From Nitrospira sp. (GTDB taxonomy: Bacteria; Nitrospirota; Nitrospiria; Nitrospirales; Nitrospiraceae), in the NCBI GenBank assembly GCA_030456405.1, contig JAKDNQ010000007.1:1-26812 (forward strand): a stretch of DNA of 26,812 nucleotides, written 5' to 3'. Positions 1 to 7,839 of the stretch are shown here, one piece after another (position 1 is the first letter of the stretch; each line of letters opens with the position of its first letter). The notes under the pieces were generated by a model, which saw only the letters and a list, made by a program, of their open reading frames with translations, did not search any database and had not been told where the DNA came from. The translations under genes were made by a program, and so were the position numbers.

Positions 1-996
1 GGGAGCGTCAGAAAATCTCTCCAGAAGGCGCGACTCTCGAATTGGGACGCTCTGAAGTTTCCTAGATGGCCAGTTGACCGTAGCGTAGACCTATTGTTTG
101 AACAGTTATTACGGCTGTCTCTCAGATCGCAGCGGCTTGAACGGATTCCATTTATCTGGTTTTGGCCGGATGGGGCATCGAGCTGTGCAATCATGACCCA
201 CGATGTGGAGACAAAGCGGGGGCGTGACTTCTGCGCGACGGTGATGGATCTTGACGATACGTATGGAATCAAGGCTTCCATCTCAATCGTGCCCGAGCTT
301 CGCTATGAGGTGACCAGAGAGTACTTGGATTCCATCTGGAAGCGCGGCTTCGAAGTATGCGTCCAGGACTTGAACCATGACGGCCATCTTTTCAAAGATC
401 GGGAAAAGTATCTAGTCCGCGTTGAGAAGATTAATGCCTACGGCAAACAATACGGAGCAAATGGATTCCGATCTGCTGTCCTGTACCGAAACCAGATGTG
501 GTTTGATCAGCTACAATTTTCTTACGACATGTCAGTTCCTAATGTTGCACATCTAGAACCACAGCGAGGTGGCTGCTGTACTGTTATGCCCTACTTTGTC
601 GGGGGCATCCTGGAGTTGCCAGTTACGATGACCCAAGACTATGCCCTCTTTAACTATTTGAACGAGTTTTCGATCGACCTCTGGAAGCGCCAGATCGAAC
701 TCGTCATGGAGCAGCATGGGCTGGCCAGTTTTATTGTCCATCCTGATTACATCACAAAACCTCGCGAATGGAACGTCTATAAGTCTCTGCTGGCACACCT
801 TGCCCAGTTGCGAGACGAGAAAAAACTTTGGATTCCACTGTCTGGTGAGGTCGATAGGTGGTGGCGGCAACGAGCGAAGATGACACTCGTCGAAGATCAG
901 CACGGAGTACGGATTGAAGGGGAGGGGAGTGAGCGGGCTCGTATTGCCTATGCAAGTGAAAATGATGGAAGGCTTGTTGTTACGCTTGATTCTTAG
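1..996 (+). CDS. Polysaccharide deacetylase family protein, 5' partial
   Basis: NodB-type carbohydrate esterase, of the kind found in exosortase/PEP-CTERM loci, expected to remove acetyl or similar groups from the exported polysaccharide or its precursors. The reading frame is open to the left edge of the window. A TTG at position 94 could be taken as a start, but the upstream residues (for example the stretch reading FPRWPVDRSVDLLFEQLL) are typical of the family's N-terminal region, so the gene begins outside; 331 residues are visible. The metal-binding/catalytic THDVET motif lies at bases 196-213. A second conserved region, LNHDGHLF, is near bases 373-396, and a late HPDY motif near 740. 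The last roughly 40 residues form a short beta-rich tail. The family call is secure; the substrate is unknown. A broken second copy of its N-terminal coding region lies at 2478-2600. Confidence 0.85.
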   Translation, partial: GSVRKSLQKARLSNWDALKFPRWPVDRSVDLLFEQLLRLSLRSQRLERIPFIWFWPDGASSCAIMTHDVETKRGRDFCATVMDLDDTYGIKASISIVPELRYEVTREYLDSIWKRGFEVCVQDLNHDGHLFKDREKYLVRVEKINAYGKQYGANGFRSAVLYRNQMWFDQLQFSYDMSVPNVAHLEPQRGGCCTVMPYFVGGILELPVTMTQDYALFNYLNEFSIDLWKRQIELVMEQHGLASFIVHPDYITKPREWNVYKSLLAHLAQLRDEKKLWIPLSGEVDRWWRQRAKMTLVEDQHGVRIEGEGSERARIAYASENDGRLVVTLDS

Positions 997-1072
997 CTGG
1001 CTTTGCAAAAAGCCCGCGCCGATCTCATCAAACAACCTTGACGGTCTAAGGGGGCCACGCCATACTACACTT

Positions 1073-1645
1073 ATGTATATACTCTCTATTATGACGCTCC
1101 TGGCGTTATTCATTTTTCCCTCTGGGTATGCGCCAGCTTCCCCACCGAGTGATATTTCAGCAGAAGGCATGCAATCGCTGCAAACACAGGCAGCCCGGGG
1201 CGATGCGGAGGCGCAGAACAAACTCGGGAAGCTGTACTTCCTGGGTCAGAGTGTCCCGCCGAACAGTACAACGGCGCGGGAATGGTTCGAGAAATCTGCA
1301 GCCCAGGGCAACGCGGACGCACAGAACAATCTCGGGTTCCTGTATGACAAGGCACAGGGCGACTATGCGAAGGCCAGGGAGTGGTACGAGAAAGCCGCTG
1401 CTCAGAGGCATGCGGCGGCGCAGTCCAACCTCGGGTGGCTGTATGTCAACGGGCGGGGCGTCCCGCAGGACTACATGCGAGCGTATATGTGGTGGAGCCT
1501 CGCAGCATCCCATTCCAAAGGTAAAGAGGAGGAGTCCGAAGAATCCATTCTAGATAAGGTCGCCCGCCGGATGACTCCTGCGCAGATCGCAGAAGCCCAG
1601 CGGCTCTCGCAACGTTGTCAGGCACAGCAGTATACGGGCTGCTGA
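1073..1645 (+). CDS. Secreted Sel1-like repeat protein
   Basis: A 190-residue protein. The frame is open further upstream, to an ATG at 914 inside the deacetylase gene, but the ATG at 1073 is preferred because it is followed at once by a hydrophobic signal sequence (MYILSIMTLLALF...) and is preceded by AAGGGGG, although at a long spacing. After the signal, about three Sel1/TPR-like repeats follow (motifs AEAQNKLGKLYFLG, ADAQNNLGFLYDKA, AAAQSNLGWLYVNGRGVPQDY). The C-terminal part, with MTPAQIAEAQRLS, is typical of bacterial Sel1 proteins. Such proteins usually act as protein-protein scaffolds in the envelope. It lies 76 bp after the deacetylase and is probably co-transcribed with it, so a role in assembling the polysaccharide machinery is plausible but unproven. 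It ends in a Cys-containing tail (YTGC). Confidence 0.8.
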   Translation: MYILSIMTLLALFIFPSGYAPASPPSDISAEGMQSLQTQAARGDAEAQNKLGKLYFLGQSVPPNSTTAREWFEKSAAQGNADAQNNLGFLYDKAQGDYAKAREWYEKAAAQRHAAAQSNLGWLYVNGRGVPQDYMRAYMWWSLAASHSKGKEEESEESILDKVARRMTPAQIAEAQRLSQRCQAQQYTGC

Positions 1646-1902
1646 ATAAGGCCCCCCCGCCTCCATCATCACTGTGCTGTCTCCATAACGGACGTCTGCG
1701 TTACCAGTCCAAGCAGGCCCGTTGAGCAGAATTGATCGCAGCTTGTCTTGAAAGCTGACTTTCATAATGACCTCGTCGATTTAACAAACTCGACTTCGAT
1801 CTCGCCGCCCACGGCTCCACCTCGGTCCTTGAGGGTGCCAGTAGAGCCTGTGCCATTAAGCCCACCGTTGGGGCGGAAAGGCTGGCGGCTGCTCTTGGTA
1901 AT
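1646..1902 (-). pseudogene. Two short ATGA-coupled minus-strand frames, possible gene-pair remnant
   Basis: No intact gene is visible here. On the minus strand one frame is open from 1902 to a TGA at 1762-1764 (46 codons, no ATG; it contains FRPNGGLNGTGSTGTLKDRG and ends VEFVKSTRSL). A second frame starts with ATG at 1765, overlapping that stop in an ATGA arrangement (MKVSFQDKLRSILLNGPAWTG...). It then runs into the 3' end of the Sel1 gene, where it no longer looks like a protein. The composition and the coupled junction look protein-like, but I do not recognise either family, and both frames are truncated. The + strand across the same region also has a long open frame without a start. Treat this as a tentative remnant. 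Confidence 0.25.
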
Positions 1903-2156
1903 TTAGCTGACCAGTCTGATAGAGACCGTCAACTTGAGCCTTCCTTGCCCACGGGCCATCCGTTCACCAATGTTGTTCCCGCGTTCCCCCTATTGATTGG
2001 CGATGACGAGTGCCGAGTTTTCCTCGGACGCGTGGGTCACAGACTTTAGAAATGAGGGCATGGCGTTCACCAAGGATGAGTCCGGCTTCACGACAATCCA
2101 TGTCTGGTGTGTCCGTGATCCTAACGTCACTCGTTCGACAAGGAAAAGAGGGGATG

Positions 2157-2326
2157 GTAGGCGTCCCTTCATTGTATCGGCCTTAATTCTGTCGCTGCTT
2201 CTGGGATGCGGCGGATTGGGTCAGCAAAACTCGCCACCGAAAGCCGAAACCCCGATCCCGACGGACGCCGCGACCAACGCGAATCTCACGGTCAATGACG
2301 CCCAGACGGTTCCAGACCATGGATAG
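2157..2326 (+). pseudogene. Orphan lipoprotein-signal fragment
   Basis: This + frame contains a very typical lipoprotein signal (IVSALILSLLLGC, then GG and a Pro/Thr-rich linker) that ends at a TAG at 2324-2326, about 35 residues after the lipobox Cys. The only in-frame ATGs are more than 35 residues upstream (1997, 2003, 2060), too far for a normal signal peptide, and there is no Shine-Dalgarno site close to the hydrophobic segment. A short minus-strand frame (1990-2172) overlaps its upstream part and also looks protein-like. The simplest reading is a decayed or truncated lipoprotein gene in a region of gene wreckage. Whether any of it is expressed cannot be judged from the sequence. Confidence 0.3.
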
Positions 2327-2477
2327 GATGGGCGTCAACATCAAGGTCAATAGCTGGAATGGTGGGCAACTCGCCCCCGCCCTCAATCTGTTGGTCACAA
2401 CGAATGGCTCTTCTTTAATACGGGTCATCCGCGACCCGATGGATTGGGTCACGCGCGAGTCCTTGATTCTGGCACCA

Positions 2478-2600
2478 GGGGGCGCAAGAAGTCTTCTCCA
2501 GAAGGCACGACTCTCGGGTTGGAAGTCTCTCAAGTTCCCAGATGGCCAGTTGACCGTAGTGTAAACATCCTGTTTGAGCAGTTTTTTTGACGGGTGTCCG
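2478..2600 (+). pseudogene. Frameshifted duplicate of deacetylase 5' coding region
   Basis: This stretch closely matches bases 2-115 of the window, that is, the N-terminal coding part of the polysaccharide deacetylase; most bases are identical by eye. The deduced residues LLQKARLSGWKSLKFP correspond to SLQKARLSNWDALKFP in the first copy. One base is missing just before AGATGGCCAGTTGACCG, so the frame shifts and hits a stop at 2562-2564. After correcting for the lost base the match continues as RWPVDRSVNILFEQF and then meets another stop in a T-rich run. Similarity fades by about 2600, and no catalytic domain follows. It is a dead 5' remnant of a second deacetylase gene. Confidence 0.7.
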
Positions 2601-2947
2601 TTTCGTTTTGGCGTACGACTTGTAGCACTCACGGTATATCAGTATCAGAAAATGTCATAAACGTAGCGGAGTATGTCGGCCTATTTTTGATGCTGAATAC
2701 AATAACCCTCACAATAATCCTTACGTAGGGGATCCGCCCCTACATTATGAGGATTGTTGAAAGAGTAAAGGCGAGCAATAGTCTAGCAAGCCTGCAGAGC
2801 GGTTGTTTGTGAGAAAAGGTCTTATTTTTTTTAGAGTGTTTATGCGGGGTGCAAGTTGCCGCTTGTTCTTCAAGATATTTTTCTTCGAACTGCGGCAATG
2901 AGTAAATCTAAGGAAGATGTCGCACGTCTCATATAATAGTAGGACCT
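2600..2947. other. AT-rich intergenic region upstream of the GGDEF-like gene
   Basis: I see no gene here. It holds a palindromic element (2712-2759, listed separately), an inverted repeat TTGCCGC (2856-2862) / GCGGCAA (2892-2898), and a TATAAT hexamer at 2932-2937, only 11 bp before the ATG at 2948. If that -10 box is used, the transcript would have almost no leader. A weak -24/-12-like pair (GG at 2846-2847, GC at 2858-2859, exact 10-nt spacing) matches the sigma-54 consensus only at GG and TTGC. Confidence 0.4.
2712..2759. repeat. Imperfect 48-bp palindrome (REP/MITE-like)
   Basis: The arms CAATAATCCT and AGGATTGTTG flank a perfect inner stem GTAGGGG (2725-2731) / CCCCTAC (2737-2743) with the 5-nt loop ATCCG. 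No T-run follows on either strand, so an intrinsic terminator is less likely than a small dispersed palindromic element. Confidence 0.6.
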
Positions 2948-3355
2948 ATGTATAACGAGGAAGCCTTCCAGTACTTGTTGGCAAGCGAATCTAAGCGCTC
3001 GGTACTATCAGGGTATTCGTTCAATATTCTTCTTATCTATTCCATCGATAAGCAGGGATTGATCGTGCATATGGATCGTGACGTGATTGATACAGTGGTT
3101 GAGACCTTGTTCCGCACTGTTCGGGAGACGGACTATATCGGCTGGTATCTCGAAGGGCGAATCGTTGGCGGGGTTTTAACAGTTCTGGGGCAAGATTCTG
3201 AAGTTCAAGTGTCAGCCTGTATTCAGCAACGTTTGATGGAAATATTTCGAACTGAGGTCAGCGCTGAGAAGCACGGTCGCCTGCAGATCAGAATCTGTCA
3301 ACATCATGAGTTGGAGGGAATCGATTATGGAAAGGGAATCTTCACAGTGAACTAG
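2948..3355 (+). CDS. Stand-alone degenerate GGDEF-like protein
   Basis: A 135-residue soluble protein with no signal or membrane segment. Its fold signature resembles a GGDEF/cyclase-type alpha-beta domain: an early ESKR..SG, then the strand NILLIYSI, a helix with VVETLFRTVRETDYIGW, a hairpin ..EGRIVGGVLTVL.., a further helix, and a final LQIRIC strand. The canonical GGDEF catalytic motif is missing, so cyclase activity is unlikely. The same module, clearly related by eye (EE, KR, SG, ILLI, D..IGW, IG, L.IR.C), forms the N-terminus of the sugar transferase at 4540-5655. The start at 2948 has AGGA only 3 nt upstream and a TATAAT box 11 bp upstream. The function is unknown; a regulatory or partner role for the transferase is an inference. 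Confidence 0.75.
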   Translation: MYNEEAFQYLLASESKRSVLSGYSFNILLIYSIDKQGLIVHMDRDVIDTVVETLFRTVRETDYIGWYLEGRIVGGVLTVLGQDSEVQVSACIQQRLMEIFRTEVSAEKHGRLQIRICQHHELEGIDYGKGIFTVN

Positions 3356-3447
3356 GTTCTTGCGGTATGTTCGTTCGGATGTTTGGTGCATAAGCTCTGA
3401 AGAGACGCCTTTTATCAACGGGCCTAATATCTTTAGGGAGCAAATCG

Positions 3448-4458
3448 ATGATTAAACTTGGAGTCATCGGGTACGGGTACTGGGGCCCGAACATAGTCCG
3501 TAACTTTTCGAGCCACCAAGACTGCACAGTGACGGCAGTGTGCGATAAAAACCCTTTGGCATTGGCTCGGGTGTTAACTCAATATCCCAATATCAGTCTA
3601 ATGACCGAAGCAGATGATATCGTCAAGTCTCCAGAAATTGACGTGGTGGCCATCGTGACGCCAGTTTCGTACCACTACGAGTTGGCCAAGAAAGCGCTCG
3701 AGAATGGCAAGCATGTGTTTGTAGAAAAACCATTTACAGCGACCTCAGCACAAGCTGATGAACTTGTCGAGCTCGCTGAACGCAAGAATCTGCAGATCAT
3801 GGTGGACCATACATTCCTCTTCACCGGCGCGGTTCGAAAGATCAAGCAGCTTGTCGACGATGGGACCCTGGGGCCTCTCTATTACTATGATTCGACACGT
3901 GTGAACTTAGGGCTTTTCCAGCATGACGTCAATGTGTTGTGGGATCTCGCTCCACATGATCTGTCAATCATGGATTATCTGGTTGGGTTGGAGCCGGATT
4001 TGGTCGTGGCGACGGGCAGCGCGCATGTGAACTGCCTGGAAGATGTTGCGCACCTCACGGTGTATTTTCCTAACAATGTGCTTGCCCATATCAATGTAAA
4101 TTGGCTCTCGCCGGTCAAGGTACGGACGACCTTAGTAGGCGGTCGGAAGAAGATGCTGGTGTGGAACGATCTGGATCCGGCTGAAAAAGTACGAGTATAT
4201 GACAAAGGCGCTGATGTAAGGACAGAACAGGGTGTGCATCAACTTCTAGTCAGTTATCGAAGTGGCGATATGTGGGCGCCCAAAGTCGAAGAGTTGGAGG
4301 CCCTTAAGCTTGAAACCCGATATTTCTTGGATTGTGTCAAGAACAGTACGAAACCATTCAATGATGGGCAGGCTGGCTTGCGAGTCGTGCGGATCCTTGA
4401 GGCGGCGGAACTGTCGCTTAAACAGCATAAAGAGGTTGCATATGCTTCGGTCGGGTAA
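3448..4458 (+). CDS. Gfo/Idh/MocA family NAD(P)-dependent sugar oxidoreductase
   Basis: Cytoplasmic NAD(P)-dependent dehydrogenase of 336 residues, the usual family length. The Rossmann motif GYGYWGPNIVRNF is at residues 8-20 and the family EKP motif has Lys94. The second-domain catalytic region WDLAPHDLSIM has His170. The combination GYGYWG plus HD..V..WDLAPHD is typical of the WlbA/WbpB-like branch, which oxidises C3 of UDP-N-acetyl-hexosamine derivatives on the way to amino or diacetamido sugars. The exact substrate is an inference. The start has a good Shine-Dalgarno site (AGGGAG, about 8 nt before the ATG). It is followed 81 bp later by the phosphoglycosyl transferase, so it probably supplies a nucleotide sugar for the first sugar of the repeat unit. 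Confidence 0.88.
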   Translation: MIKLGVIGYGYWGPNIVRNFSSHQDCTVTAVCDKNPLALARVLTQYPNISLMTEADDIVKSPEIDVVAIVTPVSYHYELAKKALENGKHVFVEKPFTATSAQADELVELAERKNLQIMVDHTFLFTGAVRKIKQLVDDGTLGPLYYYDSTRVNLGLFQHDVNVLWDLAPHDLSIMDYLVGLEPDLVVATGSAHVNCLEDVAHLTVYFPNNVLAHINVNWLSPVKVRTTLVGGRKKMLVWNDLDPAEKVRVYDKGADVRTEQGVHQLLVSYRSGDMWAPKVEELEALKLETRYFLDCVKNSTKPFNDGQAGLRVVRILEAAELSLKQHKEVAYASVG

Positions 4459-4539
4459 TGGAATTCAGAAGCGTCTTGGCGTCGACATTCGGTTTCGCCA
4501 TAGGATTGTGTGGTCGGGCCTGGCGCAAGAGAGGGAAGT

Positions 4540-5655
4540 ATGAGGTCTTCGTTCTCGAAAAGGGAACGGGTTGGGGTCCTTCAATCGCTTTTCGATGAAG
4601 AGATCATGGAAATCGTCACGAGAGAGCGAAAACGTACAGATCGATCCGGGCTAGCCGTGGCGATATTGTTAATCGGCGTACAAGATAGTCGACACGAAAA
4701 CACATCTGCACTGTTTGCCGTGATTGCCGATGCGTTGTCGGCGATCAAGTCGGATATCGATATTGCCGGATGGTTTGAACGAGACTCGATCATCGGTCTG
4801 ATTGTTCCCGAGATCGATCCGACGAACTTGACAAGCACCTGCGAACGGCTCGAATCTGAATTTCGAAAAGAGATGAGCGATCGGTTTGAAAGGGATCTCA
4901 CTGATCGATTGTCGATCAGGCTGTGTATATATCCAGGGCCACCGCAACTCGGAGATGAAGAACTCCAGGCGGTGGATCCGTTTCTGTATCCGGAATTGCA
5001 TCTACATCAAGAGCAAGCCGCCCTGTTTCAGGTTTTGAAGCGGGGTATGGACTTTCTCGGTAGTCTCGGGCTCCTTCTCCTCCTCTCTCCACTGCTCCTG
5101 GCCATCGCAGTGCTTGTGAAATTATCATCCCGTGGTCCGGTGCTGTTTCACCAGATGAGAATCGGCCAGATGTTGAAACCGTTCATGATGTGTAAGTTTA
5201 GAACTATGTATGCCAATGCAGATCATGGGATTCATCATAATTATGTAAGCTGGTTTATTACTTCAAGCGCCAAGGGGCACGCGCAGGATAAGAATAAGAT
5301 CTTCAAGTTGACCAACGATCCGCGGATCACTCCCATAGGACATTTTCTCAGGAGGACGAGTCTTGATGAGCTTCCCCAATTATGGAATGTGCTGGTCGGC
5401 CACATGTCGCTGGTCGGTCCGCGGCCTCCGCTATGGTATGAGGTGCAACAGTATAAGCCATGGCATCGTCACCGAGTCATGGAAGCCAAGCCGGGCATTA
5501 CGGGGCTGTGGCAAGTGACTGGTCGGAGCCGAACGACGTTCGACGAAATGGTCCGCCTAGACCTTCGTTATGCCAAGAAGAAATCCCTCTGGGCCGACAT
5601 CAAGATCCTCCTCGCAACTCCGGCGGCTGTCATTAAGGGGAATGGCGCCTGCTAA
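4540..5655 (+). CDS. Polyprenyl-phosphate sugar-1-phosphate transferase with N-terminal GGDEF-like domain
   Basis: Initiating phosphoglycosyl transferase (bacterial sugar transferase family, WbaP/PglC type), 371 residues. It transfers a sugar-1-phosphate from UDP-sugar to undecaprenyl phosphate at the inner membrane and so begins the polysaccharide unit. The C-terminal 200 residues carry all the family marks: a membrane-inserted hydrophobic helix (GSLGLLLLLSPLLLAIAVLV), KFRTM, DELPQLWNVL with the catalytic Asp-Glu pair, MSLVGPRP, and PGITGLWQV. Residues 1 to about 160 form a degenerate GGDEF-like domain related to the protein at 2948-3355. The frame stays open to a GTG at 4510, but the ATG at 4540 has a strong, well-spaced GAGAGGGA and is preferred. 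Usual family members with extra N-terminal domains carry membrane helices and a CoA-binding-like fold; this soluble domain is unusual. Confidence 0.9.
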   Translation: MRSSFSKRERVGVLQSLFDEEIMEIVTRERKRTDRSGLAVAILLIGVQDSRHENTSALFAVIADALSAIKSDIDIAGWFERDSIIGLIVPEIDPTNLTSTCERLESEFRKEMSDRFERDLTDRLSIRLCIYPGPPQLGDEELQAVDPFLYPELHLHQEQAALFQVLKRGMDFLGSLGLLLLLSPLLLAIAVLVKLSSRGPVLFHQMRIGQMLKPFMMCKFRTMYANADHGIHHNYVSWFITSSAKGHAQDKNKIFKLTNDPRITPIGHFLRRTSLDELPQLWNVLVGHMSLVGPRPPLWYEVQQYKPWHRHRVMEAKPGITGLWQVTGRSRTTFDEMVRLDLRYAKKKSLWADIKILLATPAAVIKGNGAC

Positions 5656-5732
5656 ATGACGCGTTCCCTTCGCTCCTAGGAGCCGTGAAAAGAGGGTGAG
5701 CTAGGGATCTGTGGCCTTGCTCGAAAAGGTAT

Positions 5733-6713
5733 ATGCATCTAAGCGACCCTCTGAATATCATGTCGTTGCTTGGAGACAAGCGCCAGACCGGGGAAGGGAC
5801 CAACCGTTTTGGTGGAGAACCTATTCAGGCCTTGAGTCAACCGCTGCCGTTTAGCAAGTCGATTCGGAACGGGCTGGCCCTTCTCTTGTTGCTTACCGCC
5901 GTCGTAGGATTTTGGCATCCGCTGGTCTTGTTATTTTCTCTTACTCAACAGCAAGAACACTATTCCCACATTGTGCTGATCCCTTGCCTGAGCTTGTATG
6001 TGCTTTATCTTCACCGGAAAGCGATCAATGCCTCTAGGGAGTGGAGTCCATGGCTTGGATTGTTTGTCATAGGGCTGGGGGCTGGGTGCTACTGGTCTGC
6101 CAGCGCAGCGTTTTTTGCTCCAGACCAGTTGTCAATGACCATATTGGCGTTGGTTCTGATGTGCTGGGGTATTTTTCTGTCCTGCTTCGGGGTCACGCTC
6201 TGCCGCACGGTTTCGTTCGGGCTGCTTTTTCTCCTTTTTATGGTACCGCTTCCTTCTTTTCTCTTGGATGCCATCGTCGGATTTCTTCAACACAGCTCGG
6301 CTGAAGCCACCGATGTACTGTTCTCGGCTATCAGCATTCCGGTTTTTCGCCAAGGGTTCGTGTTCAGTCTCTCAAATTTCACAGTTCATGTGGCGGAGGA
6401 ATGCAGCGGCATCCGATCAGCCCTTTCCCTCTTTATTACTAGTCTTGTAGCCGGACATTTCTTCCTCCGGGCTGCCTGGACGAAGATCGGGCTGGTGATG
6501 ATTGTTGTGCCACTCGCAATAGCCAAAAACGCTTTCCGTATTGTGGGATTGTCCCTCTTAGCCAATTATGTGGATACAACTTTCATAACGAACAGCGTGT
6601 TACACCGTAGCGGAGGTATTCCTCTCTTTCTCCTCTCTCTTGTAGGACTTCTCTCCATTGCCTGGCTGTTACGAAGAATTGAGAAAAGGTCCGAATATTT
6701 CCCGGCTAAATGA
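5733..6713 (+). CDS. Exosortase (Xrt family transpeptidase)
   Basis: Integral membrane cysteine protease/transpeptidase, 326 residues with about eight hydrophobic segments, that is predicted to cleave PEP-CTERM-type C-terminal signals and move the cargo on to the surface or matrix. The catalytic triad is visible: Cys224 in AEECSGIRS, Arg269 in KNAFRI and His291 in LHRSGG. The first 45 residues are a hydrophilic tail longer than in many exosortases. The ATG at 5733 has AAAGG about 5 nt upstream; an in-frame ATG at 5760 is an alternative. I cannot assign the exact Xrt subtype from sequence alone. Its cargo is almost certainly the PEP-CTERM protein at 11944-12456. It sits 77 bp after the sugar transferase, probably in one transcript. 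Confidence 0.92.
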   Translation: MHLSDPLNIMSLLGDKRQTGEGTNRFGGEPIQALSQPLPFSKSIRNGLALLLLLTAVVGFWHPLVLLFSLTQQQEHYSHIVLIPCLSLYVLYLHRKAINASREWSPWLGLFVIGLGAGCYWSASAAFFAPDQLSMTILALVLMCWGIFLSCFGVTLCRTVSFGLLFLLFMVPLPSFLLDAIVGFLQHSSAEATDVLFSAISIPVFRQGFVFSLSNFTVHVAEECSGIRSALSLFITSLVAGHFFLRAAWTKIGLVMIVVPLAIAKNAFRIVGLSLLANYVDTTFITNSVLHRSGGIPLFLLSLVGLLSIAWLLRRIEKRSEYFPAK

Positions 6714-6782
6714 TCGTATGCTATCGTGACTGTGGAGGATCTGTTAGCCACGAGCCATGTCGGTTCGATAGCAGGCTGAGAC

Positions 6783-7838
6783 ATGATATTGTTACCGTAC
6801 GTAGATATCTGGGCAATCGATCCGTTGCAGGATGATCGGTGGTCTGATCTCGTTGCTCAACATCCAAACGCCTCAGTGTTCCATACGCGTGGCTGGTTGC
6901 GTGCGCTGCAGACAACATATGGGTATGAGCCGGTCGCGTTCACGACGTCCCCTCCTTCCCAAGAACTAAAGAACGCCATATTATTTTGTGTGGTTCGCAG
7001 TTGGTTGACCGGCAGCCGGCTTGTCTCATTACCGTTCTCCGATCACTGTGAGCCACTTGTCGAAAATGCCGAACATTTCAGGAGGTTATCTTTCTTTGCC
7101 GAGTCATTAAGGATCAAGGAACGGTGGAAGTATGTGGAAATACGGTCCGCGAATTCCCTCTTGGATTTTGGTGGCAGCTTTGGCAGAGCCAGGACCTATT
7201 ATCTGCACCGGCTCGATCTTCGACCCAGTCTCGACGAGTTGTATAAGGGATTTCACAAGGATTGCATCCAGCGAAAGATTAGGCGTGCGGAGCGGGAAAC
7301 ACTCACCTATGAAGCGGGCCGTACCGAATCGTTGATTCAGCAGCTCTATGGTCTTCTTCTGCTGATTCGGTCGCGTTGCCATGTTCCACCGCAACCGTTC
7401 GAGTGGTTTCGGAACCTCATAGCCTGCATCGGGGACGATGCCTGCATTAGGATTGCCTCCAAGGCAGGTCGGCCTGTTGCCGGTATCTTGACCATCAGCC
7501 ATGGAAAAAAAATGGTGTACAAATACGGCGGCTCCGATACGCATTTCAACAGCCTTGGCGGTATGCCGATGTTGTTCTGGCAGGCAATCAAAGAGGCCAA
7601 AGAGGCGGGGGCAGAAGAACTCGACTTAGGGCGTTCGGACATCGATAATCCCGGCCTGAGCGTATTCAAGGGCCGTTGGTCCGCAGAGTGCGCCACCCTC
7701 ACCACTTGGCGTGCACCCTCGGTCTCGTCTCTGCGTCTCGAACGGTTGAAGGTTCGATGTGCGAAGGAGCTCTTCGCGCGCGTACCTGACAGCGTGTTGA
7801 CGATGGCCGGTCGTATTCTATACCGGCATATTGGATAG
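6783..7838 (+). CDS. FemAB-like acyltransferase of PEP-CTERM locus
   Basis: A 351-residue GNAT-fold protein of the FemAB/MprF-like family that regularly accompanies exosortase clusters. The N-terminal half has the family SVFHTRGWLRALQ motif (residues about 31-43). The C-terminal half has the typical KMVYKYGGSDTHFNSLGGM and GAEELDLGRSDIDNPGLSVFKGRW motifs. FemAB relatives transfer aminoacyl groups to peptidoglycan precursors; in PEP-CTERM loci the acceptor is not known and is more likely a sugar or lipid carrier. It has no membrane helices. The start ATG at 6783 lies 69 bp after the exosortase; a GGCTGAG a few bases upstream is a weak ribosome binding site. The family call is secure, the substrate unknown. 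Confidence 0.85.
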   Translation: MILLPYVDIWAIDPLQDDRWSDLVAQHPNASVFHTRGWLRALQTTYGYEPVAFTTSPPSQELKNAILFCVVRSWLTGSRLVSLPFSDHCEPLVENAEHFRRLSFFAESLRIKERWKYVEIRSANSLLDFGGSFGRARTYYLHRLDLRPSLDELYKGFHKDCIQRKIRRAERETLTYEAGRTESLIQQLYGLLLLIRSRCHVPPQPFEWFRNLIACIGDDACIRIASKAGRPVAGILTISHGKKMVYKYGGSDTHFNSLGGMPMLFWQAIKEAKEAGAEELDLGRSDIDNPGLSVFKGRWSAECATLTTWRAPSVSSLRLERLKVRCAKELFARVPDSVLTMAGRILYRHIG

Positions 7839-7839
7839 G

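Noticed and set aside
914..1072. Upstream extension of the Sel1 gene from ATG 914
   Set aside because: It overlaps the deacetylase coding end and would bury the signal peptide behind about 53 residues.
553..1221. 222-codon minus-strand frame
   Set aside because: Lies opposite the deacetylase and Sel1 genes, has no recognisable domain, and shows a shadow-like composition.
2183..2632. 149-codon minus-strand frame
   Set aside because: Opposite the deacetylase remnant; Arg-rich and without a family resemblance.
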